Source of the DNA: Bradyrhizobium sp. AZCC 1719
GTDB lineage: Bacteria; Pseudomonadota; Alphaproteobacteria; Rhizobiales; Xanthobacteraceae
Assembly: GCF_036924525.1 (NCBI RefSeq)
Contig: NZ_JAZHRU010000001.1
Span: 4,493,001 to 4,557,000, forward strand
DNA length: 64,000 bases
Direction of reading: 5' to 3'
This document shows, piece by piece, positions 16,559 to 25,343 of this stretch. Every line of letters starts with the position of its first letter. Position 1 is the stretch's first letter. The notes below the pieces were generated by a model. The model did not search any database. It was not told the origin of the DNA and saw nothing but the letters and a program-made list of their open reading frames with translations. Made by a program: the position numbers and the translations under genes.

Positions 16559-18090
16559 ATGAAGGATATCCTGGACACCCTCGAAGAACGGCGCGCCGGC
16601 GCCAAGCTCGGCGGCGGCGAAAAGCGCATCGAGGCGCAGCACGCTCGCGGAAAATTGACCGCCCGCGAGCGCATCGAGCTTCTGCTCGACAAGGGCTCGT
16701 TCGAGGAATTCGACATGTTCGTCGAGCACCGCTCGACCGAATTCGGCATGGAGAAGACAAAAGTGCCGGGCGACGGCGTCGTCACCGGCTGGGGCACCGT
16801 CAACGGCCGCAAGACTTTTGTGTTCGCCAAGGATTTTACCGTGTTCGGCGGCTCGCTGTCCGAGACCCACGCGTTGAAAATTACAAAGCTACAGGACATG
16901 GCGATGAAGGCGAGGGCGCCGATCATCGGCCTCTATGACGCCGGCGGCGCGCGCATCCAGGAAGGCGTGGCCGCACTCGCAGGCTATTCCTATGTGTTCC
17001 GCCGCAACGTCATCGCGTCAGGCGTGATCCCGCAGATCTCCGTCATCATGGGCCCCTGCGCCGGCGGCGACGTCTATTCGCCGGCGATGACCGATTTCAT
17101 CTTCATGGTGAAGAACACCAGCTACATGTTCGTCACCGGCCCCGATGTGGTGAAGACCGTCACCAACGAGGTGGTAACGGCGGAAGAACTCGGCGGCGCC
17201 TCGGTGCACGCCACGCGCTCCTCGATTGCGGATGGCGCATTCGAGAACGACGTCGAGACGCTGCTGCAGATGCGCCGGCTGATCGACTTCCTGCCGTCCA
17301 ACAACACCGACGGCGTGCCGGAATGGCCGAGTTTTGACGACATCGAACGCGTTGACATGTCGCTCGATACGCTGATCCCCGACAATCCGAACAAGCCCTA
17401 CGACATGAAGGAGCTGATCCAAAAGGTCGTGGACGAGGGCGACTTTTTCGAAATCTCGGAAGCGTTCGCCAAAAACATCGTCACCGGCTTCGGCCGTATC
17501 GCCGGCCGCACGGTCGGCTTCGTCGCCAACCAGCCGATGGTGCTGGCGGGCGTGCTCGATAGCGATGCATCGCGGAAGGCCGCGCGCTTCGTCCGCTTCT
17601 GCGACGCCTTCAACATCCCGATCGTGACGTTTGTCGACGTGCCGGGCTTCCTGCCGGGCACCGCGCAGGAGTATGGCGGCCTGATCAAGCACGGCGCAAA
17701 ACTGTTGTTTGCGTACTCGCAATGCACGGTTCCGCTCGTCACCGTCATCACCCGCAAAGCCTATGGCGGCGCGTTCGACGTGATGGCGTCGAAGGAAATC
17801 GGGCCGACATGAACTACGCCTGGCCCACCGCGCAGATCGCCGTGATGGGCGCCAAGGGCGCCGTCGAAATCATCTTCCGTGCCGATATGAGCGACCCCGA
17901 CAAGATCGCCGCCCGCACCAAGGAATACGAAGACCGCTTCCTGTCCCCGTTCATCGCCGCGGAGCGCGGCTATATCGACGACGTCATCATGCCGCATTCG
18001 ACAAGGAAGCGGATCGCGCGCGCGCTGGCGATGCTTAGGGATAAGAAGGTCGAGATTCCCGCGAAGAAGCACGACAATTTGCCGTTGTGA
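16559..18090 (+). pseudogene. pccB: Acyl-CoA (propionyl-CoA) carboxylase beta subunit, single-base frameshift
   Basis: The reading starts with [20 protein letters not shown] and follows the carboxyltransferase family closely ([50 protein letters not shown]) until a TGA at 17810-17812. The conserved continuation [18 protein letters not shown] resumes at once in the neighbouring frame and runs to 18090. Adding one base near 17801-17804 (GGGCC where GGCGCC is expected) restores 510 codons, the usual length. PccB transfers carboxyl from biotin to propionyl-CoA in the methylmalonyl pathway. Either the base is lost in the genome or the sequence has an error. Confidence 0.9.
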
Positions 18091-18098
18091 CAGGTGCT

Positions 18099-18186
18099 GT
18101 AGGGTGGGTTAGCGAAGCGTAACCCACCGGCCCCACCAACCGCGCATCGAGACTTCGGTGGGTTACGCTGTGCTAACCCACCCTAC
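18099..18186. repeat. Palindromic intergenic repeat, GTAGGGTGGG family
   Basis: GTAGGGTGGGTTAGC on the left is matched by GCTAACCCACCCTAC on the right, with inner arms CGTAACCCACC and GGTGGGTTACG. The same family occurs at 43593-43685, 54253-54339 and 54744-54830. It lies between the convergent pccB and VOC genes. Confidence 0.88.
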
Positions 18187-18215
18187 GAAGCTTGCTGCGA
18201 AGCTCACAAGTTCGC

Positions 18216-18677
18216 CTACGCCGCCTTGTGCTGCTGCTTCATGAACTCCGTCGCGCGCTTCTTGAGTTCAGTCGGCGATACGTCCTCGATATGGGTGCCG
18301 ATGTGCCAGCTATTGCCGGCCGGGTCCTTCACGCCGCCGCTGCGGTCGCCATAAAATTGATCCGAGGGCTCCATCAACGATGTCGCGCCGGCCTTGAGCG
18401 CCTTCTGATAAACGGCGTCGACGTTGGGTACGTACAGATACAACATGGTGGAGGTTGCTTGTGCACGCTCCGAGGAGTCGGAAATCATCACGATGGAATC
18501 TCCGATTTTGTACTCCGCATGCATGACCTTGCCGTCGGGCCGCGTCATCGGCTCGAATACCGGTTCGGCTCCGAAGGCCTCTTTCATGAAGCGAATGACC
18601 TTCTCCGCCCCATCGACGACGAGATAAGGCGTGACGGTGTGAAATCCCTTGGGAACCGGCTTTACCTGTGTTGCCAT
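18216..18677 (-). CDS. VOC/glyoxalase-fold protein, PhnB-like
   Basis: The 153-residue protein begins MATQVKPVPKGFHTVTPYLVV and shows the duplicated beta-alpha-beta-beta-beta pattern of the VOC fold: AEKVIRFMKEAFGAEPV, HAEYKIGDSIVMISD, then VDAVYQKALKAGATSLMEP and KDPAGNSWHIGTH. PhnB-like proteins often act in resistance or small-molecule binding; the reaction is unknown. It stands alone on the minus strand. Confidence 0.87.
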   Translation of the reverse strand: MATQVKPVPKGFHTVTPYLVVDGAEKVIRFMKEAFGAEPVFEPMTRPDGKVMHAEYKIGDSIVMISDSSERAQATSTMLYLYVPNVDAVYQKALKAGATSLMEPSDQFYGDRSGGVKDPAGNSWHIGTHIEDVSPTELKKRATEFMKQQHKAA

Positions 18678-18847
18678 GGCTGTCTCCTCTGGTTTGATGG
18701 ACTTGATCCATGCAGAACGGCCCAGCCCGCTTATTGTTTTGCCCGGGATTTTCGATCCGGTCTTTGAGCAAAGTGTGGCGGCTGCGGTCCGCGCACCGGT
18801 GGTCGCGTCAACGTGTGTCCGCTGCCAGGTTTCCCTAGCCGACGAAG

Positions 18848-19198
18848 CTAACCCGGCACCAGCGGAACAAAATCATATTCGCCGACCCCCTGCAGAACCA
18901 GGAAGGTGAGCGACTTCGTGCTCCCGTTGGTCACCAGATGCGGTCGCGTGGGCCTGACGACATAGACTTCGCCGGGGCTCAAATTCACTTCCTCTTTGGG
19001 ATCCTGCAGGAACAGCCTCATCCGGCCTTCCAGAACGTAAAAAGTATCGGAGACATTGGTGTGGGTGTGCCACGGCACTTTCTGGGTTGCAGAGAGCTGC
19101 AACTCCATGATGCGAAAGCCGGGGCGGGCGGCGTGCTCCGCACGACGCTCGACTTCGTAAAGATGACTGGCGTCCTTGACGGGCTGCGGCTGGTTCAT
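18848..19198 (-). CDS. Small cupin-domain protein
   Basis: The ATG at 19198 (MNQPQPVKDASHLYEV) has a strong GGAGG six bases upstream, so I prefer it to the longer frame reaching 19249. The 116 residues form one cupin barrel: motif 1 as WHTHTNVSDTFYVLEGRMRLF with the two His and Glu-type metal ligands, motif 2 as PGEVYVVRPTRPHLVTN. Single-domain cupins bind a metal and may be dioxygenases, isomerases or binding proteins. The substrate is unknown. Confidence 0.85.
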   Translation of the reverse strand: MNQPQPVKDASHLYEVERRAEHAARPGFRIMELQLSATQKVPWHTHTNVSDTFYVLEGRMRLFLQDPKEEVNLSPGEVYVVRPTRPHLVTNGSTKSLTFLVLQGVGEYDFVPLVPG

Positions 19199-19300
19199 GA
19201 CGGCCTCCTTCGGATCGTCCGCCCCCATCGCCCAGTGATGCCGCACCACGATAGCCTTGCTCTGCCGTTCGCGAAACTATCAGGGGAGGTCGCCGCGAGC

Positions 19301-19385
19301 GTAGGATAGGTGGAGCGCAGCGATACCCATCATGATGCATCGACGGCGGGATTTGATGGGTATCGCTTCGCTCCACCCATCCTAC
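19301..19385. repeat. Palindromic intergenic repeat, GTAGGATAGGTGGAGCG variant
   Basis: GTAGGATAGGTGGAGCGCAGCGATACCC pairs imperfectly with GGGTATCGCTTCGCTCCACCCATCCTAC, each arm shown here exceeding twenty bases only in sum: the key parts are GGTGGAGCG and CGCTCCACC. It is related in its ends to the GTAGGGTGGG family and lies between a cupin and a small hypothetical gene. Confidence 0.8.
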
Positions 19386-19392
19386 ACTGCGG

Positions 19393-19602
19393 TCACTCCT
19401 TGTCGTCCCTTATGCGCTGCTCACCCTCACGCAGCCGCTGCGCGATCGCCGTTCGTCTTGGGATCAGCGCGGCTTCGTCGGCGAGCCGTTGCGCAAGGTC
19501 GGAATGATATTGCTGTACGACGTCGAGCACCGCTTCCTTGGCGAGTCTTCGGTGGTAGTCGGCCAGGAATCGGTGCAGGTCAGCAAGCTGTTCGTCATCC
19601 AT
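19393..19602 (-). CDS. Small helical protein of unknown function
   Basis: A 69-residue frame begins MDDEQLADLHRFLADYHRRLA and is almost entirely charged amphipathic helix. Composition and a possible GAGG upstream of the start support it as real, but I recognise no family. It lies directly beside a palindromic repeat. It could be a structural or anti-regulator type protein; no function is suggested. Confidence 0.5.
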   Translation of the reverse strand: MDDEQLADLHRFLADYHRRLAKEAVLDVVQQYHSDLAQRLADEAALIPRRTAIAQRLREGEQRIRDDKE

Positions 19603-19843
19603 CTCTATCGCGCCTCAGCCGCGATGGGCGGAATATACCGCAACCCGTTGATCTCGCACAGCTTGCATCACCCCAATCCCGGTGGGTTTCACCACCCGGC
19701 CGAGCCAAGTGGCAGCCGCGGCACGCTCAAGTCGGCACCTGGCCGTCCCTTAACCGTTTGTTAACCATAGAGCCTCTAACTTAAGGGGACTATCCGGTCA
19801 TCATCAGACGATTCCAGTGCGGTTCGTTCGAGGAGAACAGCCG

Positions 19844-20350
19844 ATGTCCGTTGAGATTCTGACCTATGCAGCCCTGGGCGCCCGCCTGAACATCTCGGCA
19901 GTGGCCGCCCGTTCGCTTGCCAGGCGGCTCCGGTTGCCGCGCTCGCTTTCCGAGGATGGGAAGGCGCTGGTGAGCGTTGATCTCGCTGAAGTCAGGCATA
20001 CGCCACAGCCACCGGGTGGTCACCGGGCGGGCGAGGCCGCTCAGTTGAGGGCACTCATCGTAACGCTGCAGGCCGAGGTCGCGCAGTTGGAGGCCAGGGC
20101 AGCCGATCACCGCGCAGATTTCGAGCACGAACGCCAGCGCGCCGATCACCTGATCGCGGAGCTGCTGCAGGCGACTGCTGAAACCACCGCCGCCAGGGAG
20201 GCGACGGCGCGGCTCGAGGGGGAGGTGGCAGCTCTTCGGACCGCTCTCCGAACTAGCAGTTCTGACGAGAATCACGGACATTCTGCGCGCCGGGTGGGGC
20301 ATCTGGCTGCGAGCTTGGTGGAAGCAGACCGCAAGGCTGCTCGTGGGTAA
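19844..20350 (+). CDS. HTH plus coiled-coil protein upstream of FtsZ paralogue
   Basis: The ATG at 19844 follows GAGGAG and gives 168 residues. Residues about 4-45 (LTYAALGARLNISAVAARSLA then RRLRLPRSL and a GKALVSVDL strand) look like a small helix-turn-helix or MerR-like recognition domain. Residues about 65-135 form a long coiled coil of Ala/Glu/Arg heptads. Related proteins recur in bradyrhizobia without a known role. It ends 48 bases before the FtsZ paralogue on the same strand, so co-transcription is likely. Confidence 0.72.
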   Translation: MSVEILTYAALGARLNISAVAARSLARRLRLPRSLSEDGKALVSVDLAEVRHTPQPPGGHRAGEAAQLRALIVTLQAEVAQLEARAADHRADFEHERQRADHLIAELLQATAETTAAREATARLEGEVAALRTALRTSSSDENHGHSARRVGHLAASLVEADRKAARG

Positions 20351-20398
20351 CAAATCTCTTCCTATTCCGCGGTTTGGCGGAGCAACCGTGGGGCAAAA

Positions 20399-21643
20399 AT
20401 GGGTGGCACCGATATTCGCGAGTTGAGGGCGCGCATTATCGTGTTCGGGGTGGGAGGTGCCGGCGGCAATGCCGTCAACAACATGATCGACGCGGGGCTT
20501 GAAGGCGTCGAATTCATCGTCGCCAATACCGACGCCCAGGCGCTCACCAGTTCGAAGGCCAGGCGCGTCATCCAGATGGGCACGCAGGTCACCGGAGGCC
20601 TTGGCGCCGGTGCCCAGCCCGATATCGGCCGTGCCGCGGCGGAAGAGGCCATCGACGAGATCCGCGATCATCTGACCGGCGCGCACATGGTGTTCATCAC
20701 CGCCGGCATGGGCGGCGGAACCGGCACCGGAGCCGCGCCCGTCATCGCCAGGACGGCGCGTGAACTCGGCATTCTCACCATCGGCGTCGTCACCAAGCCG
20801 TTCCAGTTCGAGGGCCAGCGCCGCATGCGCTATGCCGAAGCCGGCATCGCGGAACTCTTGAAGGCGGTGGACACCCTCCTGATCATCCCGAACCAGAACC
20901 TGTTCCGGGTGGCCAACGAGAAGACGTCCTTTGCCGATGCCTTCGCGATGGCCGACCAGGTGCTTTATTCGGGCGTGGCCTGCATCAGCGACCTCATCGT
21001 CAAGGAAGGCCTGATCAATCTCGATTTCGCCGACGTCCTCTCGGTCATGCGCGAGAAGGGCAAGGCCATGATGGGCAGGGGCGAGGCTTCCGGCGACAAG
21101 CGCGTGCTCAACGCTGCGGTAGCGGCGATTTCCAACCCGTTGATCGAGAATCCCTCGATCAAGCGCGCCAGCGGCCTGATCGTTTCCATCACCGGCGGCA
21201 GGGATCTGACGCTGTTCGAGGTGGACGAAGCCGCCACCCGCATTCGCGACGAGGCCGATCAGGACGCCAACATCATCGTCGGCGCGACCTTCGATGCCAC
21301 CCTCGAAGGCATCGTCCGCGTTTCGGTCGTGGCCACTGGCATCGACAATCTCGACGCGACAGGCCAGACGCAAGCCGCGGAAGGCCTGCTCACGGACCTC
21401 GCCGGCAGGCTGAGCAACGACCGGCGTCGCATCGCCGAGCGTAACGTGCCGCCGCAATTCGCCAACCCGCCCTCGCTCATCCCGCCGCCGCGCCACCTCG
21501 AAGCGCGGCCGCCGATCGCCCAACAGGCGCGGCATGCGGCACCGCAGCGCCTCGATCCCCACGGTCGCGCTTCTCCCGCGCGCGCTCCGATCGAGGAAAA
21601 GGTTCTGGATATCCCGGCTTTCCTGGGCAGCAAGGCCAACTGA
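20399..21643 (+). CDS. ftsZ2: FtsZ paralogue (short-linker tubulin-like GTPase)
   Basis: The 414-residue protein has all core FtsZ features: nucleotide loop [12 protein letters not shown] near residue 17, tubulin signature GGGTGTG at 105-111, and synergy loop NLDFAD at 207-212. A short Pro/Arg-rich linker leads to the conserved end [11 protein letters not shown], which resembles the FtsZ C-terminal peptide that binds FtsA. The linker is much shorter than in the principal rhizobial FtsZ. No ftsA, ftsQ or murein genes are adjacent, so this is a second copy outside the division cluster. A GTPase-competent modulator of division is likely. Confidence 0.92.
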   Translation: MGGTDIRELRARIIVFGVGGAGGNAVNNMIDAGLEGVEFIVANTDAQALTSSKARRVIQMGTQVTGGLGAGAQPDIGRAAAEEAIDEIRDHLTGAHMVFITAGMGGGTGTGAAPVIARTARELGILTIGVVTKPFQFEGQRRMRYAEAGIAELLKAVDTLLIIPNQNLFRVANEKTSFADAFAMADQVLYSGVACISDLIVKEGLINLDFADVLSVMREKGKAMMGRGEASGDKRVLNAAVAAISNPLIENPSIKRASGLIVSITGGRDLTLFEVDEAATRIRDEADQDANIIVGATFDATLEGIVRVSVVATGIDNLDATGQTQAAEGLLTDLAGRLSNDRRRIAERNVPPQFANPPSLIPPPRHLEARPPIAQQARHAAPQRLDPHGRASPARAPIEEKVLDIPAFLGSKAN

Positions 21644-21857
21644 CCCGCCATAAGTCTACTCGCTTTGAGGTTGCTAAGCCGCTACGATGCGACTTCAACA
21701 AGTCCGTCGTCGAGGCACCCAGGCGGTGCCTCTAATGCCCAAAATCGGTCCTATACTTTCCATCCTCCAGCCTTGCTTTGGTCAAAACGGCGGTAGGGAG
21801 TGTCTAAAATCCGACGACCGTCCATTCAGGTGATCGCAAACCGGGCAGGAGGCGCTC

Positions 21858-22676
21858 ATGGATACCGCGGTAAATACCAGGCAAACCGATCCACGCGATG
21901 TTAATCCGGGACTGTCCACGCAAGACATCGAGCTGGTCGCGCGCGCCGATGAACGGCTCGCGCATGCTTATGAAAAGATCGCCCGCGCGGATGAAGCGCT
22001 TGCGCTTGTCAATGAACAGATTTCCAGGCTGGAGAAAAAGCCCGTTGACAAGCTTCGTCAGCCATCGCGCGGCAGGCCGGCGCTGCGCGGCTTTGTCGGT
22101 CTGCTGTTGACAGCGGGCATCTGTATCGCTGCTTTCGCTTCGCAATCTTATGGCGAGGCGGCGAGGCTGATGATCGCCCCGTGGGTACCGCAGCTTGCTC
22201 CGGCTTCATCGTTGCCATCGGAAACACCGAAGCTCGCCGCCCAGCAGAGCGAGCCTACCGTTCTGGTAGCTGCGGCGGATGCTTTGGTTTCGCAATTGCC
22301 ACCTCCGGCCCAGGCCGCACCGCAAGACGCAGCAGCCGCCCCGGTCTCTCCCGAGGTGACACAGTTGCTTCAAACGATGGCGCGTGATCTCGCCAACGTG
22401 CAGCAGAAGATCGAACAGCTCAAGGCTGGCCAGGAAGAATTGGTCCGCGAAAATGCCAGCACCGCCCAGCAGCTCAAGGCAAACCAGGAGCAATTGGCGC
22501 ACGTGATCGCGAACGCCTCCGCGCAACAGCCGCGGCCCAAAGCAGCAGCGACGACTGCAGCCAATCCGTCACCGCCAATTGCCGGCTCTTCGCGTAAGCC
22601 CGTGTCGACGCCTCCGCCGACACAAGCCAGAGTGCAAGCGCGAGCGCCGATGCAGTTGCAGTCCGGACAACAATAG
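21858..22676 (+). CDS. Single-pass membrane protein with coiled coils
   Basis: The 272-residue protein has an N-terminal cytoplasmic helical region (ELVARADERLAHAYEKIARAD, seven-residue periodicity), one membrane segment at about 78-97 (FVGLLLTAGICIAAFASQSY), a Pro/Ala-rich stretch, and a second coiled coil at about 165-220 (LLQTMARDLANVQQKIEQLK). Its tail is Pro/Arg/Gln-rich and disordered. I recognise it only as a family common in bradyrhizobia, with no known function. It follows the FtsZ paralogue on the same strand after 214 bases. Confidence 0.75.
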   Translation: MDTAVNTRQTDPRDVNPGLSTQDIELVARADERLAHAYEKIARADEALALVNEQISRLEKKPVDKLRQPSRGRPALRGFVGLLLTAGICIAAFASQSYGEAARLMIAPWVPQLAPASSLPSETPKLAAQQSEPTVLVAAADALVSQLPPPAQAAPQDAAAAPVSPEVTQLLQTMARDLANVQQKIEQLKAGQEELVRENASTAQQLKANQEQLAHVIANASAQQPRPKAAATTAANPSPPIAGSSRKPVSTPPPTQARVQARAPMQLQSGQQ

Positions 22677-22835
22677 CTTTCGCCGGCGCTGGCCGAAGGC
22701 TTGTCCTGCTGCCGGCAGAAGGGACAGGGACGAACTCGGACAGAGTATGTTCACTCTGCCCAAGGACTGGACAACTTGTTCCACCGGGGCTTCGATCCTA
22801 GATAGCGGACGGTGCCTTCGATTTTGGATGGCCGC

Positions 22836-23576
22836 ATGATCATGAAGATCTTGCTGCTGCTCGTTCTGTCCCTGGTTGTCGTCGCGCGGGAGGCGACGGC
22901 ACAGGAAGTGGAATGTGACCGCGAACGCGCGGCCATGGTCGAATCCGTCCGGGCCTACGCCCGTCGTTCCCATGCCAGTGCTTTGGGACAACAGGGCCTC
23001 TCCGAGAGAGTTCTTGAGGCCATGGCGCGAACGAAACGCCATCTGTTCATCCCTGAGCGGTCCTGCTCCATTGCATATGCGGACAGGCCGGCTTCGATCG
23101 GCCACGGCCAGACCATATCGCAGCCGTTCATCGTGGCCTTGATGACAGAGTTGGCCGGGGTCGCGCCCGATCATGTCGTGCTTGAGGTCGGTACGGGTTC
23201 GGGCTACCAGGCCGCCATCCTTGCGCATCTGGCACGGAAGGTCTGCACCATCGAGATCGTCCAATCATTGGCCGACACCGCCGCGAAAACACTCAGAGAG
23301 CTCGCATATGACAATGTGAGCGTCAGGCATGGCGATGGCTATGCTGGCTGGCCCGAATGCGGTCCTTTTGATGCAATCGTCGTAACCGCGGCACTTGGCG
23401 AGGTGCCGCCGCCGCTGATCGAGCAGCTTAAAGTGGGTGGCCAGCTCGTCATGCCGGTGGGATCCGCCTACACCAGTCAGCAACTCACGGTCGTCGAAAA
23501 AGTCGCCCCCGACAAGACGACGACGCGCGCCGTTGCCCTCGTGCGCTTTGTGCCCTTTACGCGTTCAAAAGATTAA
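22836..23576 (+). CDS. pcm: Exported protein-L-isoaspartate O-methyltransferase-like protein
   Basis: Starting at 22836, the 246-residue product has an N-terminal hydrophobic signal (KILLLLVLSLVVVAREATAQ). The Rossmann SAM-binding motif VLEVGTGSGYQAAILA and the family's GHGQTISQPFIVALM and HLFIPE are intact. PCMT repairs isoaspartyl residues using S-adenosylmethionine, normally in the cytoplasm, so a signal peptide is odd because SAM is not known to be available in the periplasm. It may be a membrane-anchored or repurposed copy. Two conserved cysteines after the signal would suit export. Confidence 0.87.
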   Translation: MIMKILLLLVLSLVVVAREATAQEVECDRERAAMVESVRAYARRSHASALGQQGLSERVLEAMARTKRHLFIPERSCSIAYADRPASIGHGQTISQPFIVALMTELAGVAPDHVVLEVGTGSGYQAAILAHLARKVCTIEIVQSLADTAAKTLRELAYDNVSVRHGDGYAGWPECGPFDAIVVTAALGEVPPPLIEQLKVGGQLVMPVGSAYTSQQLTVVEKVAPDKTTTRAVALVRFVPFTRSKD

Positions 23577-23620
23577 GAGCCGGTACGGCGGCTCAGATAG
23601 AAAAAAGCAGGGAGGAGGCC

Positions 23621-25219
23621 GTGAGCGGTGCAAGGCTGAAACATTACGGCTGGGGACGCGAAGACGAAGGCATGACTGCCGAGGAGCAGGCCTTTGTGCT
23701 CGGCCGCTACAGCGAAAAATTTGCGCGCGATGCATTTGAGACAAAAGTCGTCCCGCGTCTGGAGGACCTGACATTGCGCGCGCCGCGCGTGGTAGCACCG
23801 GCCTCACTTGCCGCTTATTGCACGAGCGACCGATACGACCGCGTCGCGCATGCCTACGGCAAATCCTATCCAGACTACGTGCGAGCCATGCTCGGCGATT
23901 ACGATAGCGCGCCCGACGTGGTCGCCTATCCAAGAAACGAAGCAGAGATTGCCGCTGTCATGGACTGGGCCGGTGGTGTCAGGGCGTCGCTTACGCCGTT
24001 CGGGGGCGGCTCGAGCGTTTGCGGTGGTGTCGAGCCGCGCGTTGACGGTATCAGCTACAAGGCGGCCGTCACACTGGACTTACGCAATCTCGGCAAGGTC
24101 GTTGAGGTGGATCAGATATCGCGCGCCGCACTGATCGAAGGTGGTGCCTTTGGTCCATCGCTGGAGAACCAGCTTAAGCCGTATGGCGTCACGTTGCGTC
24201 ATTTTCCGCAGAGTTTCGCGTATTCAACCCTTGGCGGCTGGATCGCGACGCGGTCGGGCGGTCATTTCGCCAGTCTCTACACGCACATCGACGATTTCGT
24301 TGAAAGCCTGCGTGTCGTGACGCCGCGCGGCATAATGGAAACGCGTCGCCTGCCGGGATCGGGTGCCGGACCGAGCCCCGACCGCATGTTCATAGGCTCC
24401 GAAGGAACGCTCGGCGTGATTTCGCGCGCCTGGATGCGATTGCAGCCGCGCCCGAAATTCCGTGCTGGCGCATCGGTTCGTTTCGACTCGTTCTTCGGTG
24501 CCGCCCGCGCGCTGCGCGCGATCGCACAGGCCGGCCTCTATCCATCGAACTGCCGCATCCTTGACGCGCAAGAGGCATTCAACACCGGGGCTGCCGACGG
24601 CAGCGTCGCGATTATGGTGCTCGGCTTTGAATCGGGCGATCATTCGCCGGATGCCTGGATGGCACGCGCGCTCGAATGCTGCGCCGACCATGGTGGGATA
24701 CCGGAGGCGTCAAAGGCCGGCGATGCACATCTCGAAGGCGCGGCAGGAATCTGGCGCAACGCATTTATTCGTATGCCCTATGCGCGCGAGTTCCTGACGC
24801 CGGCCGGCATCATCAACGACACCTTTGAGACCGCCATCACCTGGGAGCGGTTCGAAAGTTTCCACGACAAGGTGAAGGCGGCGACGGAGGATGCGATCCT
24901 TGAGGCGACTGGCGTAAAGGGCGAGGTCACATGCCGCTTCACTCATGTCTATCCGGACGGCCCCGCGCCGTATTTCTCTTTCCATGCGCTCGGCCGCCAC
25001 GGTGCTCTGCTGGAACAGTGGCAGGCAATCAAGAATGCGGCCAGCGATGCGCTGATCGAGGCGGGCGGTACGATCACGCATCATCACGCTGTTGGCCGTG
25101 ATCATCGTCCCTGGTACGATCGTCAGCGCCCGGAGCTTTTCGCGGCCGCGCTTCGGGCCGCAAAAAGAGAGCTCGATCCGCAAGGCATGCTCAACCCTGG
25201 AGTGCTCATCGATCCGTAA
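23621..25219 (+). CDS. FAD-linked oxidase, alkyldihydroxyacetonephosphate synthase-like
   Basis: The GTG start at 23621 has GGAGGAGG upstream; 532 residues. The PCMH-type FAD domain shows VVAYPRNEAEIAAVMDWA, TPFGGGSSVCGG and FIGSEGTLGVISRAWMRLQP. Near the C-terminus THHHAVGRDHRPWY resembles the His-rich active-site loop of ADPS. In eukaryotes ADPS makes the ether bond of ether lipids; in bacteria homologues also oxidise hydroxy acids. Ether-lipid synthesis in this organism is not supported by the neighbours, so the substrate is left open. Confidence 0.88.
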   Translation: MSGARLKHYGWGREDEGMTAEEQAFVLGRYSEKFARDAFETKVVPRLEDLTLRAPRVVAPASLAAYCTSDRYDRVAHAYGKSYPDYVRAMLGDYDSAPDVVAYPRNEAEIAAVMDWAGGVRASLTPFGGGSSVCGGVEPRVDGISYKAAVTLDLRNLGKVVEVDQISRAALIEGGAFGPSLENQLKPYGVTLRHFPQSFAYSTLGGWIATRSGGHFASLYTHIDDFVESLRVVTPRGIMETRRLPGSGAGPSPDRMFIGSEGTLGVISRAWMRLQPRPKFRAGASVRFDSFFGAARALRAIAQAGLYPSNCRILDAQEAFNTGAADGSVAIMVLGFESGDHSPDAWMARALECCADHGGIPEASKAGDAHLEGAAGIWRNAFIRMPYAREFLTPAGIINDTFETAITWERFESFHDKVKAATEDAILEATGVKGEVTCRFTHVYPDGPAPYFSFHALGRHGALLEQWQAIKNAASDALIEAGGTITHHHAVGRDHRPWYDRQRPELFAAALRAAKRELDPQGMLNPGVLIDP

Positions 25220-25343
25220 GGCGATCGACGCGCCAACAAAAACATGGAGAAGCGGCAGAGGCTCGCGTCAGACATCTCGCGGGCCTCCTTTTTCCGAAGC
25301 TAGGACGCTGGTGTCGCCTTAGCCGGCAATTCGTTACTGGCGG

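Noticed and set aside
19790..21562. 590-residue minus-strand frame across ftsZ2
   Set aside because: Antisense to a gene with clear FtsZ motifs; composition is typical of antisense GC-rich coding DNA and no domain is seen.
23621..25219. Ether-lipid biosynthesis role for the ADPS-like enzyme
   Set aside because: No acyl-DHAP or plasmalogen gene is near, and bacterial homologues act on several hydroxy acids; only family membership is claimed.
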